A stretch of DNA of 64,000 bases. Origin: Piscinibacter aquaticus (lineage in GTDB: Bacteria > Pseudomonadota > Gammaproteobacteria > Burkholderiales > Burkholderiaceae_C). The notes beneath the pieces were generated by a model that saw only the letters and a list, made by a program, of their open reading frames with translations, ran no database searches and was not told the DNA's origin. Positions 33,366 through 42,332 of this stretch are shown in pieces (position 1 is the stretch's first letter; each line of letters begins with the position of its first letter). A program made the translations under genes and the position numbers. The stretch covers positions 3,968,001 to 4,032,000 of the forward strand of contig VOPW01000001.1 in assembly GCA_007994965.1 (NCBI GenBank), written 5' to 3'.

Positions 33366-34404
33366 TCACTGCGCGGCGCGGGCGCCTTGCAGCCCGGCGC
33401 GGATCGGATCGGTGGCCACGCGCTCGCCCGCGTTCAGTCCGGCGAACACTTCGACGCGGCCGGCAGCGGCCGGGCCGACGCGCACCGCGCGCAGCGCAAA
33501 GCCCTGGGGGTGGCCACGTAGACCGCCGTCAGCTCGCCGCGGCGCAGCACGGCTTCGGCGGGCAGGCTGGGGCGGGCAGCGGCGGCGTCCTGCGCCGGCA
33601 GGCCGGCGGCCATCACGCGCAGCGTCTGCCCGGGGCGGGCGGTATTGGCTTCGGCCGGCAGATCGAGACGCCATTCGACCGTCTGCGACACCGGGTCGGC
33701 GGCGGGCAGCAACTCGCGCGCGGTGGGCTTGAACGTACGGCCGTCGGGCAGCTGCACGCTCACGTCCTTGGCGGCTGCCACGGCCGCGGCGCGCGAGGCC
33801 GGCACCTGCACCACGGCGCGAAGGCGGCCGGGTTCGTAGAGCGTGACCAGCGGGCGGCCCGGCAGCGCCAGGTCGCCCGTCTCGACGTGGGTGGCGCTGA
33901 CCACCGCGTCGTAGGGCGCCACCACGTCGGCATTGCCCTGGGCGACGGCCACTGGCTGCGCGCGGCGCGCGCCTGTTCGAGACCCGCGCGGGCCGCCTTG
34001 AATTGCGTCTCGGCGGTATCGACCGCCGCCCGGCTGACGAAGCCGCTCTTGAGCAGGTCGCGGTTGCGGTTGAAGGCGACCTCGGCGTTGCGAGCCTCGG
34101 CTTCGGCCTGCGTCACCGCCGCATCGCTGCGCGCGACGGCGGCGGCGCTCGCGGGCATCGATGCGCACCAGCGGCTGGCCGCGCTTGACGGTGTCGCCCG
34201 CCTTGACGCGCAGCGCCAGCACGTTGCCGCCCACCTGCGCGGTGATCGTGGCTGGCGCACCGGCTGCAGCACGGCATCGAAGTCGGCGATGCCGCCGCTG
34301 GCCGATGCAGCCACAGTCACGGTCGGCACGGCGGCAGGCTCGGCGGCGCGGGCGAATCCGGCGGCGAGCATCGAGGCGACGAGCAGGGCGAGGATCGGTT
34401 TCAT
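33366..34404 (-). CDS. RND efflux periplasmic adaptor, first gene of CsoR-linked operon
   Basis: About 345 residues. The signal peptide (MKPILALLVASMLAAGFARA) is followed by lipoyl halves (ALRVKAGDTVKRGQPLVRID; ADVVAPYDAVVSATHVETG), a helical hairpin (AEARNAEVAFNRNRDLL) and a beta-barrel ending in GERVATDPIRAGLQG. Frameshifts near 33506, 33951, 34150 and 34251 split it; two of them restore CCAGG in the sense strand (RSQVAVAQ, VRQATITA). There is no His/Met-rich metal-binding N-terminus of the CusB kind. The operon promoter with its CsoR-type site lies 26-54 bases upstream. Confidence 0.87.
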
Positions 34405-34429
34405 GGCAGGCAGGCTTGATACGGGGTGG

Positions 34430-34458
34430 AGTATATACCCCATAGGGTAAGAAAGCAA
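34430..34458 (-). promoter_or_regulatory. Sigma-70 promoter with embedded CsoR-type operator
   Basis: On the minus strand -35 TTGCTT (34453-34458) and -10 TATACT (34430-34435) are separated by exactly 17 bases. The spacer begins just after -10 on the plus strand with the palindrome TACCC-CATA-GGGTA (34436-34449). C-tract/G-tract dyads of this shape are the known operators of CsoR-family repressors. A bound tetramer would block RNA polymerase. The first gene starts 26 bases downstream, and the repressor is the sixth gene of the unit. Confidence 0.8.
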
Positions 34459-34491
34459 GCGAGGCGATGATGATGACGCTACGCTCGGGGC

Positions 34492-35216
34492 GTGACGCCG
34501 TCGACGACATCGATCAAAGCCGTGCACCAGCGCCGCCTGCGCGAGGTCTGGCGGTCGGCCGGCTGGCCTTGCCAGGACCGGTCGAAGCGGAGCTGCTGGC
34601 CGCCGGCCTGCTCGAGCGCGTGCGCGACGACGTCGGCCGCGAGACGCTGCGCGTGACCGACGCCGGCGTGCAGGTGCTGGCCGGCTCGCTGCAGCGCAAC
34701 CGCGCCCGGCTCAGTGCCCACGAGGCGCTGGTCGAGCGCGTGGCCCGCGAGATGACGCGTGCAGGCCGCATCGCCTGGCGCGGGCTGTCGCTGCGCGCGC
34801 ACGTCGGCGAGGGCGACGAAGGCCGCTGGGTGATGGCGATGCCCGACGTCTACTCGATCCGTCACACCACGCGAGAAGACTTCGTCGAGCCGGCGGCGCA
34901 CGAGATCAAGGTGGCGCGTGCCGATCTGCTGTCGGATCTGCGCCATCCGCACAAGCGGCTGGCCTACGGCGCTGTCCAGCCAGTGCTGGTATGTGCTCAA
35001 GCAAGGCATCGCCGATGCCGAAGAGATCCCGATGGAGTTCGGCGTGATGTTCGCGAGCGAGACCGGGGCGCTGGACGTGGCGCGCTCGGCGCCGCGGCGT
35101 GCGCTGCGCGTGCCGCTGGCCACCTGGATGGCGCTGGCCCGTGCCCAGGCCGAACCGGCGCTCGATGCCGAATCCCAGGCTGGCTGGGCGCGCCGCCGGA
35201 AGGGGCCGACACGTGA
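34492..35216 (+). CDS. PD-(D/E)XK nuclease-like protein (MmcB-like)
   Basis: About 240 residues. The first third is winged-helix-like (RLREVWRSAGWPCQ; LLERVRDDVGRETLRVTDAG). The second half has MPDVYSIRHTT, then HEIKVARADLLSDLRHPHKRLAYGAL and CWYVL: an Asp, an E-x-K and trailing Tyr in the order of PD-(D/E)XK nucleases such as MmcB. Three frameshifts are inferred near 34582 (CCAGG), 34975 and 35180 (CCTGG). With them fixed, the GTG at 34492 opens the frame and TGA 35214-35216 closes it, overlapping the next gene by 4 bases. It diverges from the CsoR-linked operon. Nuclease activity is inference. Confidence 0.6.
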
Positions 35217-36529
35217 GCTCGTTCTGGTCCAGGCTGTTCGGTGGCAAGCCCGCGGCGGCTCCCGCTGCTGCAGCGGCACCGCAAGCGGCGCCGCCCACAA
35301 CAGCCGCCGCGCCCGCCGTCGCGGCCCCGACGTTCGGCGCCCGCCGTCCGTTGGTGGGCATCCACGGCGAGGTGGCCGGCTTCGAGTTCCGTCTTTCCCC
35401 TTCCACACAGCGGCGCATGCAGGCCGGGGCCGAGGGCCCGGCCGCGGCAGCGCATGCGATCTCGCTGCTGGCCGCGATGCGTTCCACGCTCGAAGGCGGC
35501 CGCATCGCGCTGGGTGAGCTGCCGGCTTCGCTGCTGTGCCGCTCGGCCGTGGCCGAACAGGTGCCCGACGGCGCCTGGATCGCCGTGCGTGGCGCCTTCG
35601 AGCCGGACGACAGCCTGGCCGGTGCGTTGACGTCGTGGCGCACGCGCGGCGTGAAGCTCGGTGCGGCGCTGGGCGGGCCGATGCCGCCGGGCGCCGGCTT
35701 CGTGCTGCTGCAGGCGGGCGACAGCAGCGTCGACGGCCTGCTCGCCGCGCTCGACCGCTGCGCGCAGGAGCAACCGCTGCTTGCGCGTGTCGCACTCGAT
35801 CTGCCCGGCGTCGAGGCCATCGAGCAGGCGCTGGAACGCGGCGCTTCGCTGGCCGCCGGCCGTGTCGAGCCCGGCGCCGGCGCGATGGCGCAGCGCCGCA
35901 TCGTGCAGCCGGCCACGCAGCGCCTCTGCCAGCTGCTCAACGACGTGGTGGCCGACCGCGATACCGCGCAGATCGGCGCCGCGCTGCGCGCCGACTCGGC
36001 GCTGAGCTACCGCCTGTTGCGCTTCGTCAACAGCCCGGCGGTGGGGCTGGCGCAGCCGGTCGAATCGGTCGAGCAGGCGGTGATGGTGCTCGGCCGCGCC
36101 GAGCTGTACCGCTGGCTCAGCGTGCTGCTCACCGCGTCGGGCTCGGGCCGCAAGGCCTCGCGCGCGCTGCAGGAGGTGGCGATGGCGCGCGCGCGGCTGC
36201 TGGAGCTGCTCGCCGCCGAACGGGAAGACACGCCGCCGCCGGCACTTTTCACCGTCGGGCTGCTGTCGATGCTGGATGCCTTGCTTCAGGTGCCGCTGGC
36301 CGAGGCGCTGGCGCCGCTGCAGATTGCCGATGCCGCACGCGAGGCCATCGTCGACCGCGCCGGGCCATGGTGGCCGCTGCTGCAGCTGGCGATCGCCGTC
36401 GAGCGCCACGACCTCGCCGTGGCCGAGCCGCTGGCGGCGGCGCACGGCGGGCTGGAGGCCGTGCTCGCGAAGGCCGAGCAGGCCTGGGCTGGTCGGCCGA
36501 GCTGTCGCGCGCAGGCGGCGCCGGCATGA
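35213..36529 (+). CDS. HDOD-domain signalling protein with degenerate EAL-like N-terminus
   Basis: 438 residues from a GTG overlapping the previous stop (GTGA). Pro/Ala-rich residues 10-40 precede a domain of about 180 residues (RPLVGIHGEVAGFEF) that resembles the YuxH-type EAL-like region but lacks EAL catalytic residues. A C-terminal HDOD domain contains ALRADSALSYRLLRFVNSPAVGL and VEQAVMVLGRAELYRWLSVLL. HDOD proteins bind nucleotides or partner proteins in stress and c-di-GMP circuits; this one is unlikely to cleave c-di-GMP. The end overlaps the DMT permease start (ATGA). Confidence 0.82.
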   Translation: MSSFWSRLFGGKPAAAPAAAAAPQAAPPTTAAAPAVAAPTFGARRPLVGIHGEVAGFEFRLSPSTQRRMQAGAEGPAAAAHAISLLAAMRSTLEGGRIALGELPASLLCRSAVAEQVPDGAWIAVRGAFEPDDSLAGALTSWRTRGVKLGAALGGPMPPGAGFVLLQAGDSSVDGLLAALDRCAQEQPLLARVALDLPGVEAIEQALERGASLAAGRVEPGAGAMAQRRIVQPATQRLCQLLNDVVADRDTAQIGAALRADSALSYRLLRFVNSPAVGLAQPVESVEQAVMVLGRAELYRWLSVLLTASGSGRKASRALQEVAMARARLLELLAAEREDTPPPALFTVGLLSMLDALLQVPLAEALAPLQIADAAREAIVDRAGPWWPLLQLAIAVERHDLAVAEPLAAAHGGLEAVLAKAEQAWAGRPSCRAQAAPA

Positions 36530-37462
36530 CGGCGCAGTCGCGCCGCGAGCGTCTCGCGTTGTGGGCGGCGCTCGCGCTGATCCTGTGCTGGGGCGCCAAC
36601 TTCAGCGTGCAGAAGGAAGTGTTCGCGGCGCTCACGCCCGGCGGCTTCCTCTTCGTGCGCTACCTGATCATGCCAGTGGCGGCGGCGCTGCTGCTGCTGG
36701 CGCACTTCGGCACGCACTGGCCGCGGCTGCCGCGCGGCGAGTTGCTGCAGTTGCTCAAGCTCGGCCTGACCGGCCACCTGCTGCACGTGGGGCTGGTGAC
36801 CTACGGCATCCACTGGTCGACGGCGTTCTCGAGCTCGCTGATCCTGGCCATCGGCCCGGTCTTCACGCTGCTGATCCTGCGCTGGCACGGCACCGAGCGC
36901 ATGACGCGCGGCGGTGGCCGGCGTGGCGCTGGCGGTCGGCGGCGTGCTGGTGTTCCTGTCCGACAAGCTGCTCGGCGCGCAGTGGCAGGCCAGCGGCGGC
37001 GACCTGACGCTGCTGGTGGCCGCGGCCTTCTTCTCGTACTACACGGTCGCAGCCAAGCCGCTGATCGAGCGCCACGGCGGGGTGGTGGTGATGACCTACG
37101 GCACCCTGCTCGGCAGCGCACCGGTGGTGGCGGTGAGCGCCGCGGCGGGGCTGAAGGTCGACTGGGCTTCGGTGAGCCCGATGATCTGGCTCGGCACGCT
37201 GTACGCCGTGCTGGTGGCGGCCTTCCTCGGCTGGATGGTGTGGGGCTGGGTCAATGCCGTGCGCGGCGTGGCGCGGACCGCACCGCTGATGTACCTGATG
37301 CCGCCGGTGGCTGCGCTCGTCGCGTGGATCGTCACCGGCGAGCGCTACACCGCGATCAAGCTGATCGGCGCGGCCATCACGCTGGGCGGGGTTGCGCTGG
37401 CGCAATTCGCGTCGAGATCCCGCGCCGATGCGGTGCGCGATTCGGTGCCGCCGGTCGATTGA
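36526..37462 (+). CDS. EamA/DMT-superfamily permease
   Basis: About 310 residues with ten TM helices arranged as two EamA repeats (LILCWGANFSVQKEV opens the first; LVAAAFFSYYTVAAKPLIERHGG the second). One frameshift near 36907 restores MTRQAVAGVALAVGG at a CCAGG site. DMT permeases export amino acids or metabolites. The gene is coupled to the HDOD gene, and no regulator specific to it is visible. Substrate unknown. Confidence 0.88.
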
Positions 37463-37484
37463 CCTGGGATTGCCCCGCTATGAT
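37459..37484 (+). promoter_or_regulatory. Putative promoter of the btu operon
   Basis: TTGACC (37459-37464) and TATGAT (37479-37484) sit just before the cobalamin riboswitch. The observed spacer is only 14 bases, short for sigma-70. A CCTGG lies in the gap start, so bases may be missing from the assembly. The position immediately upstream of the aptamer supports a promoter here. Confidence 0.45.
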
Positions 37485-37491
37485 GCGCGGG

Positions 37492-37700
37492 CTTCAGGTG
37501 CTTCCGGTCGACCCTCGGCCGGTCGTTAAACGGGAAGCAGGTGCCGATGCCATGACGGATCGAAAGCCTGCGCTGCCCCCGCACCGGTAAGCGGGTATAC
37601 GGCCATCTCAGTGCCACTGCGGGTTCGCGCCCGTGGGAAGGCGATGGCCGCGCTGCAAGCCCCTTGCAGCGGCCCGCGAGCCCGGATACCGGCCTGCCAA
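37492..37700 (+). ncRNA. Cobalamin (B12) riboswitch
   Basis: This gene-free stretch between the DMT permease and btuB carries the conserved cobalamin aptamer elements in order. They are GGTGCTTC near the 5' end, TTAAACGGGAAGCAGGTGCC, GCCTGCGCTGCCCCCGCA with CCGGTAAGCGG, the B12 box GTGCCACTGCGGG, a GTGGGAAGGCGATGG segment, and the closing GAGCCCGGATACCGGCCT. AdoCbl binding would stop btuB translation or transcription. The remaining 80 bases to the btuB ATG hold the expression platform. Confidence 0.95.
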
Positions 37701-37783
37701 GCGCAGCCGCCGGTCTCCTCACCGAGTCCGGCACATGCCAACAACGCAGCCTGCGGGGACGCTGGCTGCTTGGAGCCTTCTCG

Positions 37784-39627
37784 ATGATCCGTTCCTCTCG
37801 TCGGCCGTCCGCCTTGCGCGGCCTGGGCCTGCTCGTCGCTTCCACCCTTCCCTTCGCTTCTTTCTCGTCCTTCGCCGCCGAGCCGCAGTCGCTGCAGCCG
37901 GTGGTCGTCACGGCTACGCGGCTGCCGCAGCCGATCGACACCGTGCTGGCCGACCTGCGCGTGATCGATGCCGATGCGATCGCCAATGCCGGGCCGATGT
38001 CGCTGACCGAACTGCTGCGCATCCGCGGCGGCGTCGAGATCAGCGCCAACGGCGGGCCCGGCCAGGTCTCGGGCCTGTTCATCCGCGGCAGCAATGCCAG
38101 CCACGTGGTGCTGCTGGTCGACGGCGTGCGCGTCAACTCGGCCACCGCTGGCACCAACGCCTTCGAGCACATCCCGCTGGCGCAGATCGAGCGCATCGAG
38201 ATCCTGCGCGGCGTGGGCAGCAGCCTGTACGGGGCCGACGCGATCGGCGGCGTGATCCAGGTGTTCACCAAGAACGCCGAGGCCGAGCGCACCGAGGCCA
38301 GCATCGGCCTCGGCCAGTGGGACACCACCGAGGCCAGCGTCGGCCTCGCGCGGCGCTTCGGCGCCACGAAGCTGTCGCTGCAGGCCGGCTGGCGCGACAG
38401 CCATGCCTTCTCGGCCACCAACGAGAAGAACACCTTCTCGTTCGATCCCGATGCCGACGGCTACCGCAACACCAACCTCGGCCTGAACGCCGAGCACACG
38501 ATCGCCGCCGGCCACACGCTGGCGCTGCGCGCGCTTGCCAGCCGCGGGCGCACCGAGTTCGACGCCGGCCCGGGCACCGATGACGTCAACCGCCAGCGCA
38601 CGGCCACCGTGGCGCTGGAGAGTCGCAACCAGATCAGCGCGAACTGGCGCAGCCTCCTGCGCCGGCGCGCGGTGCCGACCACATCCGCACCGAAGGTGCC
38701 TTCCCGGTTACTTCGACACCGACCAGGACCAGTTCACCTGGCAGAACGACGTGGCGGCGCTCGGCGGCCAGTGGGCCGCGGGCGTGGAGTGGCGGCGCGA
38801 GAAGGTCGACAGCGACACCGCCTTCACGCAGACCACGCGGCGCTTCAACGGCGTGTTCGCCGGCTACACGGCGCGCTTCGGCGACCACCTCGTCGAAGCC
38901 TCGGCGCGGCGCGACGACGATTCGCAGTTCGGCGCGCACGGCACGGGCAAGCTGGCGTGGGGGTCAAGTTCACGCCGCAGTGGCGCGCCTCCGCGAGCGT
39001 GGGCACGGCGTTCAAGGCGCCGAGCTTCAACGACCTGTACTACCCGCTGAGCTTCGGCTTTTCCGGCAACCCCGACCTGAAGCCCGAGCGCGCGCGCAGC
39101 ACCGAACTCGCGCTGCGCCACGACGGCGGCGCGCTGCAGGGCGGCCTGACCGTCTTCGACAGCCGCGTGAAGGACCTGATCGCCATCGACCCGAGCTTCA
39201 GCACGGTGATCAACGTCAACCGCGCGCGCATCCGCGGCGCCACGCTGGACGCCGCCCGGCGCGCCGACATCTGGACGCTGCGCGGCGAGTTCACGCACCA
39301 GGATGCCGAGGATGCCGACACCGGCCAGCGCCTCGTGCGCCGTGCCCGCCAGTACGGCAGCGCGAGCGTCGGTGTCACGCTCGGCACTGGCGCGGCGGGC
39401 TCGAGTGGGTGGTCAGCGGCGATCGCTTCGGCGCGGCGAGCAACAGCGAGGCCTCGCGCATGGGCGGCTATTCGCTCGTCAACCTGAACGCCTCCTGGGC
39501 AGTGACGCCGCAGTGGACGCTGGCCGCGCGGCTGAACAACCTCACCGACAAGCGCTACGAGCTGGTGCAGGGCTACAACACGCCCGGCAGCAACCTGTTC
39601 GTGTCGCTGTCGTACTCGGCCTTGTAA
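37784..39627 (+). CDS. btuB: TonB-dependent vitamin B12 receptor
   Basis: About 614 residues. The signal peptide ends at SFAA. A TonB-box-like LQPVVVTATRLP follows, with plug domain residues 45-160 (ISANGGPGQVSGLFIRGSNAS; GSSLYGADAIGGVIQVFTK), then a 22-stranded barrel ending in the outer-membrane Phe-type tail SLSYSAL. Frameshifts near 38663, 38705 and 39388 fall on CCWGG, and one near 38957 on a G-run. Position behind a cobalamin riboswitch and ahead of BtuCDF-type genes makes B12 uptake the clear role. Confidence 0.94.
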
Positions 39628-39642
39628 GCCGAGGCACGCACG

Positions 39643-40644
39643 ATGGGCCGCGCGCTGCGACTCTGGCTGCTGCTGGCCCTCGCGGCCGCGGTGACGGGGT
39701 TGCTCGCGCTGTCCAGCGGCAGCGTGCTGCTGCAGCCGGCCGACGTGCTGCGCCTGCTGCTTCAGCCGGATGCGAGCAGCGATGCGCAGGTGCTGCACGC
39801 GCTGCGTGTGCCGCGCGCTCTCGCCGCCTTCGGCGTTGGCGGGCTGCTGGCCGTGGCCGGTGCGCTGATGCAGGTGCTGCTGCGCAACCCGCTGGCCGAT
39901 CCCTACGTGCTCGGCGTCTCCGGCGGCGCTTCGGTGGGGGCGCTGCTGGCGATGCTGCTGGTGGGCAGCGCGCTGGCGATGCAGGCCGGCGCCTTCGCCG
40001 GTGCGCTCGCCACCATCGTGCTCGTCTTCGCGCTGGCGCAGCGCGATCTCTCCCGGCTGGACACCACGGCGCGGCTCGACAGCGCGCCGCGCCTCTTGCT
40101 CACCGGCGTGATGCTGGCCGCGCTGTGGTCGGCGGTGATCACGGTGATGCTGATGCTCGCGCCCGAGGCCCGGCTTCGCGGCATGCTGTTCTGGCTCGCA
40201 GGTGACCTCGGCGGCAGCGACGCGGGCTACTGGCCGCTGCTGCTGCTCGCCCTCGTGCTGCTGCTGGCACGGCCAATGGCGCGCGAGCTCAACGTGCTGC
40301 TGCGCGGCACCGCGGCGGCGCAGGCGCTGGGTGTGCCGGTGGTGCGGCTGCGGCGCTACGTCTATGCGCTGGCCTCGCTCGCCACTGCGGTGGCAGTGAC
40401 CAGCGGCGGCGCGATCGGCTTCGTCGGCCTGGTGGTGCCGCATGCGCTGCGCCTGCTGCTCGGCAACGACCAGCGCGTGCTGCTGCCGGCCTGTGCGTTG
40501 GCCGGCGGCACGCTGCTGCTGCTGGCCGACACGATCGCACGCACCGTCGTGGCGCCGCAGCAGCTGCCGGTGGGCGTGATCACCGCGCTGCTGGGCGTGC
40601 CGACCTTCATCGCGCTGCTGCTGCATCGCGGGGGGCGGCGATGA
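39643..40644 (+). CDS. btuC: Cobalamin ABC transporter permease
   Basis: 333 residues, intact. FecCD/BtuC family with ten TM helices. LRVPRALAAFGVGGLLAVAGALMQVLLRNPLADPYVLGVSGGASVGA is the family hallmark, seen in pieces at residues 55-100, and GFVGLVVPHALRLLLG matches the ATPase-coupling loop. It begins 15 bases after btuB and overlaps btuD (ATGA). Inner-membrane translocator for B12. Confidence 0.93.
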   Translation: MGRALRLWLLLALAAAVTGLLALSSGSVLLQPADVLRLLLQPDASSDAQVLHALRVPRALAAFGVGGLLAVAGALMQVLLRNPLADPYVLGVSGGASVGALLAMLLVGSALAMQAGAFAGALATIVLVFALAQRDLSRLDTTARLDSAPRLLLTGVMLAALWSAVITVMLMLAPEARLRGMLFWLAGDLGGSDAGYWPLLLLALVLLLARPMARELNVLLRGTAAAQALGVPVVRLRRYVYALASLATAVAVTSGGAIGFVGLVVPHALRLLLGNDQRVLLPACALAGGTLLLLADTIARTVVAPQQLPVGVITALLGVPTFIALLLHRGGRR

Positions 40645-41419
40645 CGGCCTCAAGCTGCTGCTTGAAGCCAGAGGCCTGAAGGTGATGGCCGGTCCGCGGA
40701 CGCTGATCGAGTCGCTCGACCTGACGGTGCAGCGCGGCGAGCTGTGGTGCGTGCTCGGGCCCAACGGCTGCGGCAAGACCACGCTGCTGCACACGCTGGC
40801 CGGGCTGCGTGCACCGGCGGCCGGCGCGATCACGCTGAAGGGCAAGCCGCTGGCCGATTGGCCGCCCGGCGACATGGCCCGCCAGCGCGGCCTGCTGCCG
40901 CAGGCGCAGCACGATGCCTTCAGCGCCTCGGTCACCGACGTGGTGCTGCTCGGCCGCCATCCGCACCTCGGCCGCTGGGCCTGGGAGAGCGAACACGATC
41001 GACGCGTGGCGCACGCGGCGCTGCAGGCGATGGATCTCACCGCGCTGGCAGACCACGACGTCACCACGCTCTCCGGCGGCGAGCGCCAGCGCGTCGGCCT
41101 CGCGGCGCTGCTGGCGCAGGATCCGCCGCTGCTGCTGCTCGACGAGCCCGTGGCGCACCTCGACCTGCACCACCAGATGACCGCGCTCGACCATCTTCGC
41201 CGCCTCGCTCGCGAGCGCGGCCGGGCCGTCGTGATGTCGATCCACGATCTGAATCTGGCCGCACGCTTCGCCACCCACGTGCTGGTGATCGGCCCCGGCA
41301 AGCATCTGCACCAGGGGCCGGCCGAGTCGACCATGAACGAGGTGGTGCTCAGCGCCGCCTTCGGCCATCCCGTGGCGGCGGAGCGCTTCGGCAATCGCAA
41401 CGTCTTTGTCGCCGATTGA
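40641..41419 (+). CDS. btuD: Cobalamin ABC transporter ATPase
   Basis: About 258 residues. Walker A GPNGCGKTT, Q-loop LLPQAQHDAF, signature LSGGERQRVGLAALL, Walker B LLLLDEPVAHLD and switch His in SIHDLNLAARFA are present. The natural start is the ATG at 40641, overlapping the btuC stop. An indel within the first 15 codons puts the body in another frame; LLLEARGLKVMAGPR continues it. An alternative intact start is the ATG at 40682-40684. It couples ATP hydrolysis to B12 import with BtuC and BtuF. Confidence 0.92.
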
Positions 41420-41420
41420 G

Positions 41421-42295
41421 ATGATTCGACTTGCCGCCGCCCTGCTGCTGGCGCTGTGCCTGGTGCCCCCGGGCTTTGCGCTCACCGTCACGGACGACGC
41501 CGGCGCGACGATCACCCTGCCCCGCCCGGCGCAGCGCATCGTCAGCCTCGCGCCGCACCTGACTGAGCTGCTGTTCGCCGCCGGTGCGGGCGGTCGCGTG
41601 GTCGGTGTCGGCGCGTTCGCCGATTACCCCGAGGCGGCGAAGAAGCTGCCGAAGGTGGGCGACAGCGCGATGCTCGACCTGGAGCGCATCGTCGCGCTCA
41701 AGCCCGATCTGCTGGTGGTCTGGCGCGATGGCAATTCGCCGCAGCAGTTGCAGCGGCTGGCCACGCTTGGCATCCCGGTGTACGCCAGCGAAATGGGCAC
41801 GCTCGCCGACATCGCGCAGACGCTGCGCCGCCTCGGCCGCCTCGCCGGAACCGAGCCTGCGGCCGAGGAGCGCGCGCTGGCCTTCGAGCAGCGGCTGCAG
41901 ACCCTGCGCGAACGCTACGCTGGACGCACACCGCTGCGGATCTTCTACCGTGTGTGGCAGCGCCCGCTGCTGACCTTCAACGACCGCCACCTCGTGATGC
42001 AGGGCTGGCGCTGTGCGGCGCGAGCAACGTGTTCGGCACGCTCGCGCCGCTGACGCCAGCGGTGAGCGAGGAGGCCGTGGTGGCGGCCGACCCCGACGCC
42101 ATCGTCACCGGTCGCAGCGGCCGCGACGCTCCCGACGGCCTGGATGGCTGGCGCCGGCTGGGCCAGATGAAGGCCGTGCGCCGCGGCGCGCTGATCGTCA
42201 TCGACCCCGACACGCTGCATCGCTCGTCGGACCGCATCGTCGAGGGTCTCGACGGGCTCTGCACGAAGCTGGACACCCTGCGCGCCGCGCGTTGA
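41421..42295 (+). CDS. btuF: Cobalamin-binding periplasmic protein
   Basis: About 291 residues. The signal peptide (MIRLAAALLLALCLVPPG) precedes a BtuF/class III binding fold: RIVSLAPHLTELLFAAGAGGRVVGV, KPDLLVVWRDGNSP and a C-terminal SSDRIVEGLDGLCTKL. One frameshift near 42004 restores VMQGLALCGASNVFG, a CCTGG read as CTGG. It starts one base after btuD and completes the btuBCDF set in one operon. Confidence 0.92.
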
Positions 42296-42332
42296 TGCGG
42301 CACACTCGTCGCTCTTTCCGGGAGTGCCGACC

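Noticed and set aside
30104..34404. Cus- or Czc-type heavy-metal efflux system
   Set aside because: TM4 has the two-Asp HAE pattern, the adaptor lacks metal-binding motifs, and no CusF, CopZ or metallochaperone is nearby; only the CsoR-family repressor suggests metals.
34467..34494. ATG cluster at 34467-34475 as the start of the MmcB-like gene
   Set aside because: That frame gives an unnatural N-terminus. The GTG frame at 34492 reads RLREVWRSAGWPCQ and joins the body after a CCAGG correction.
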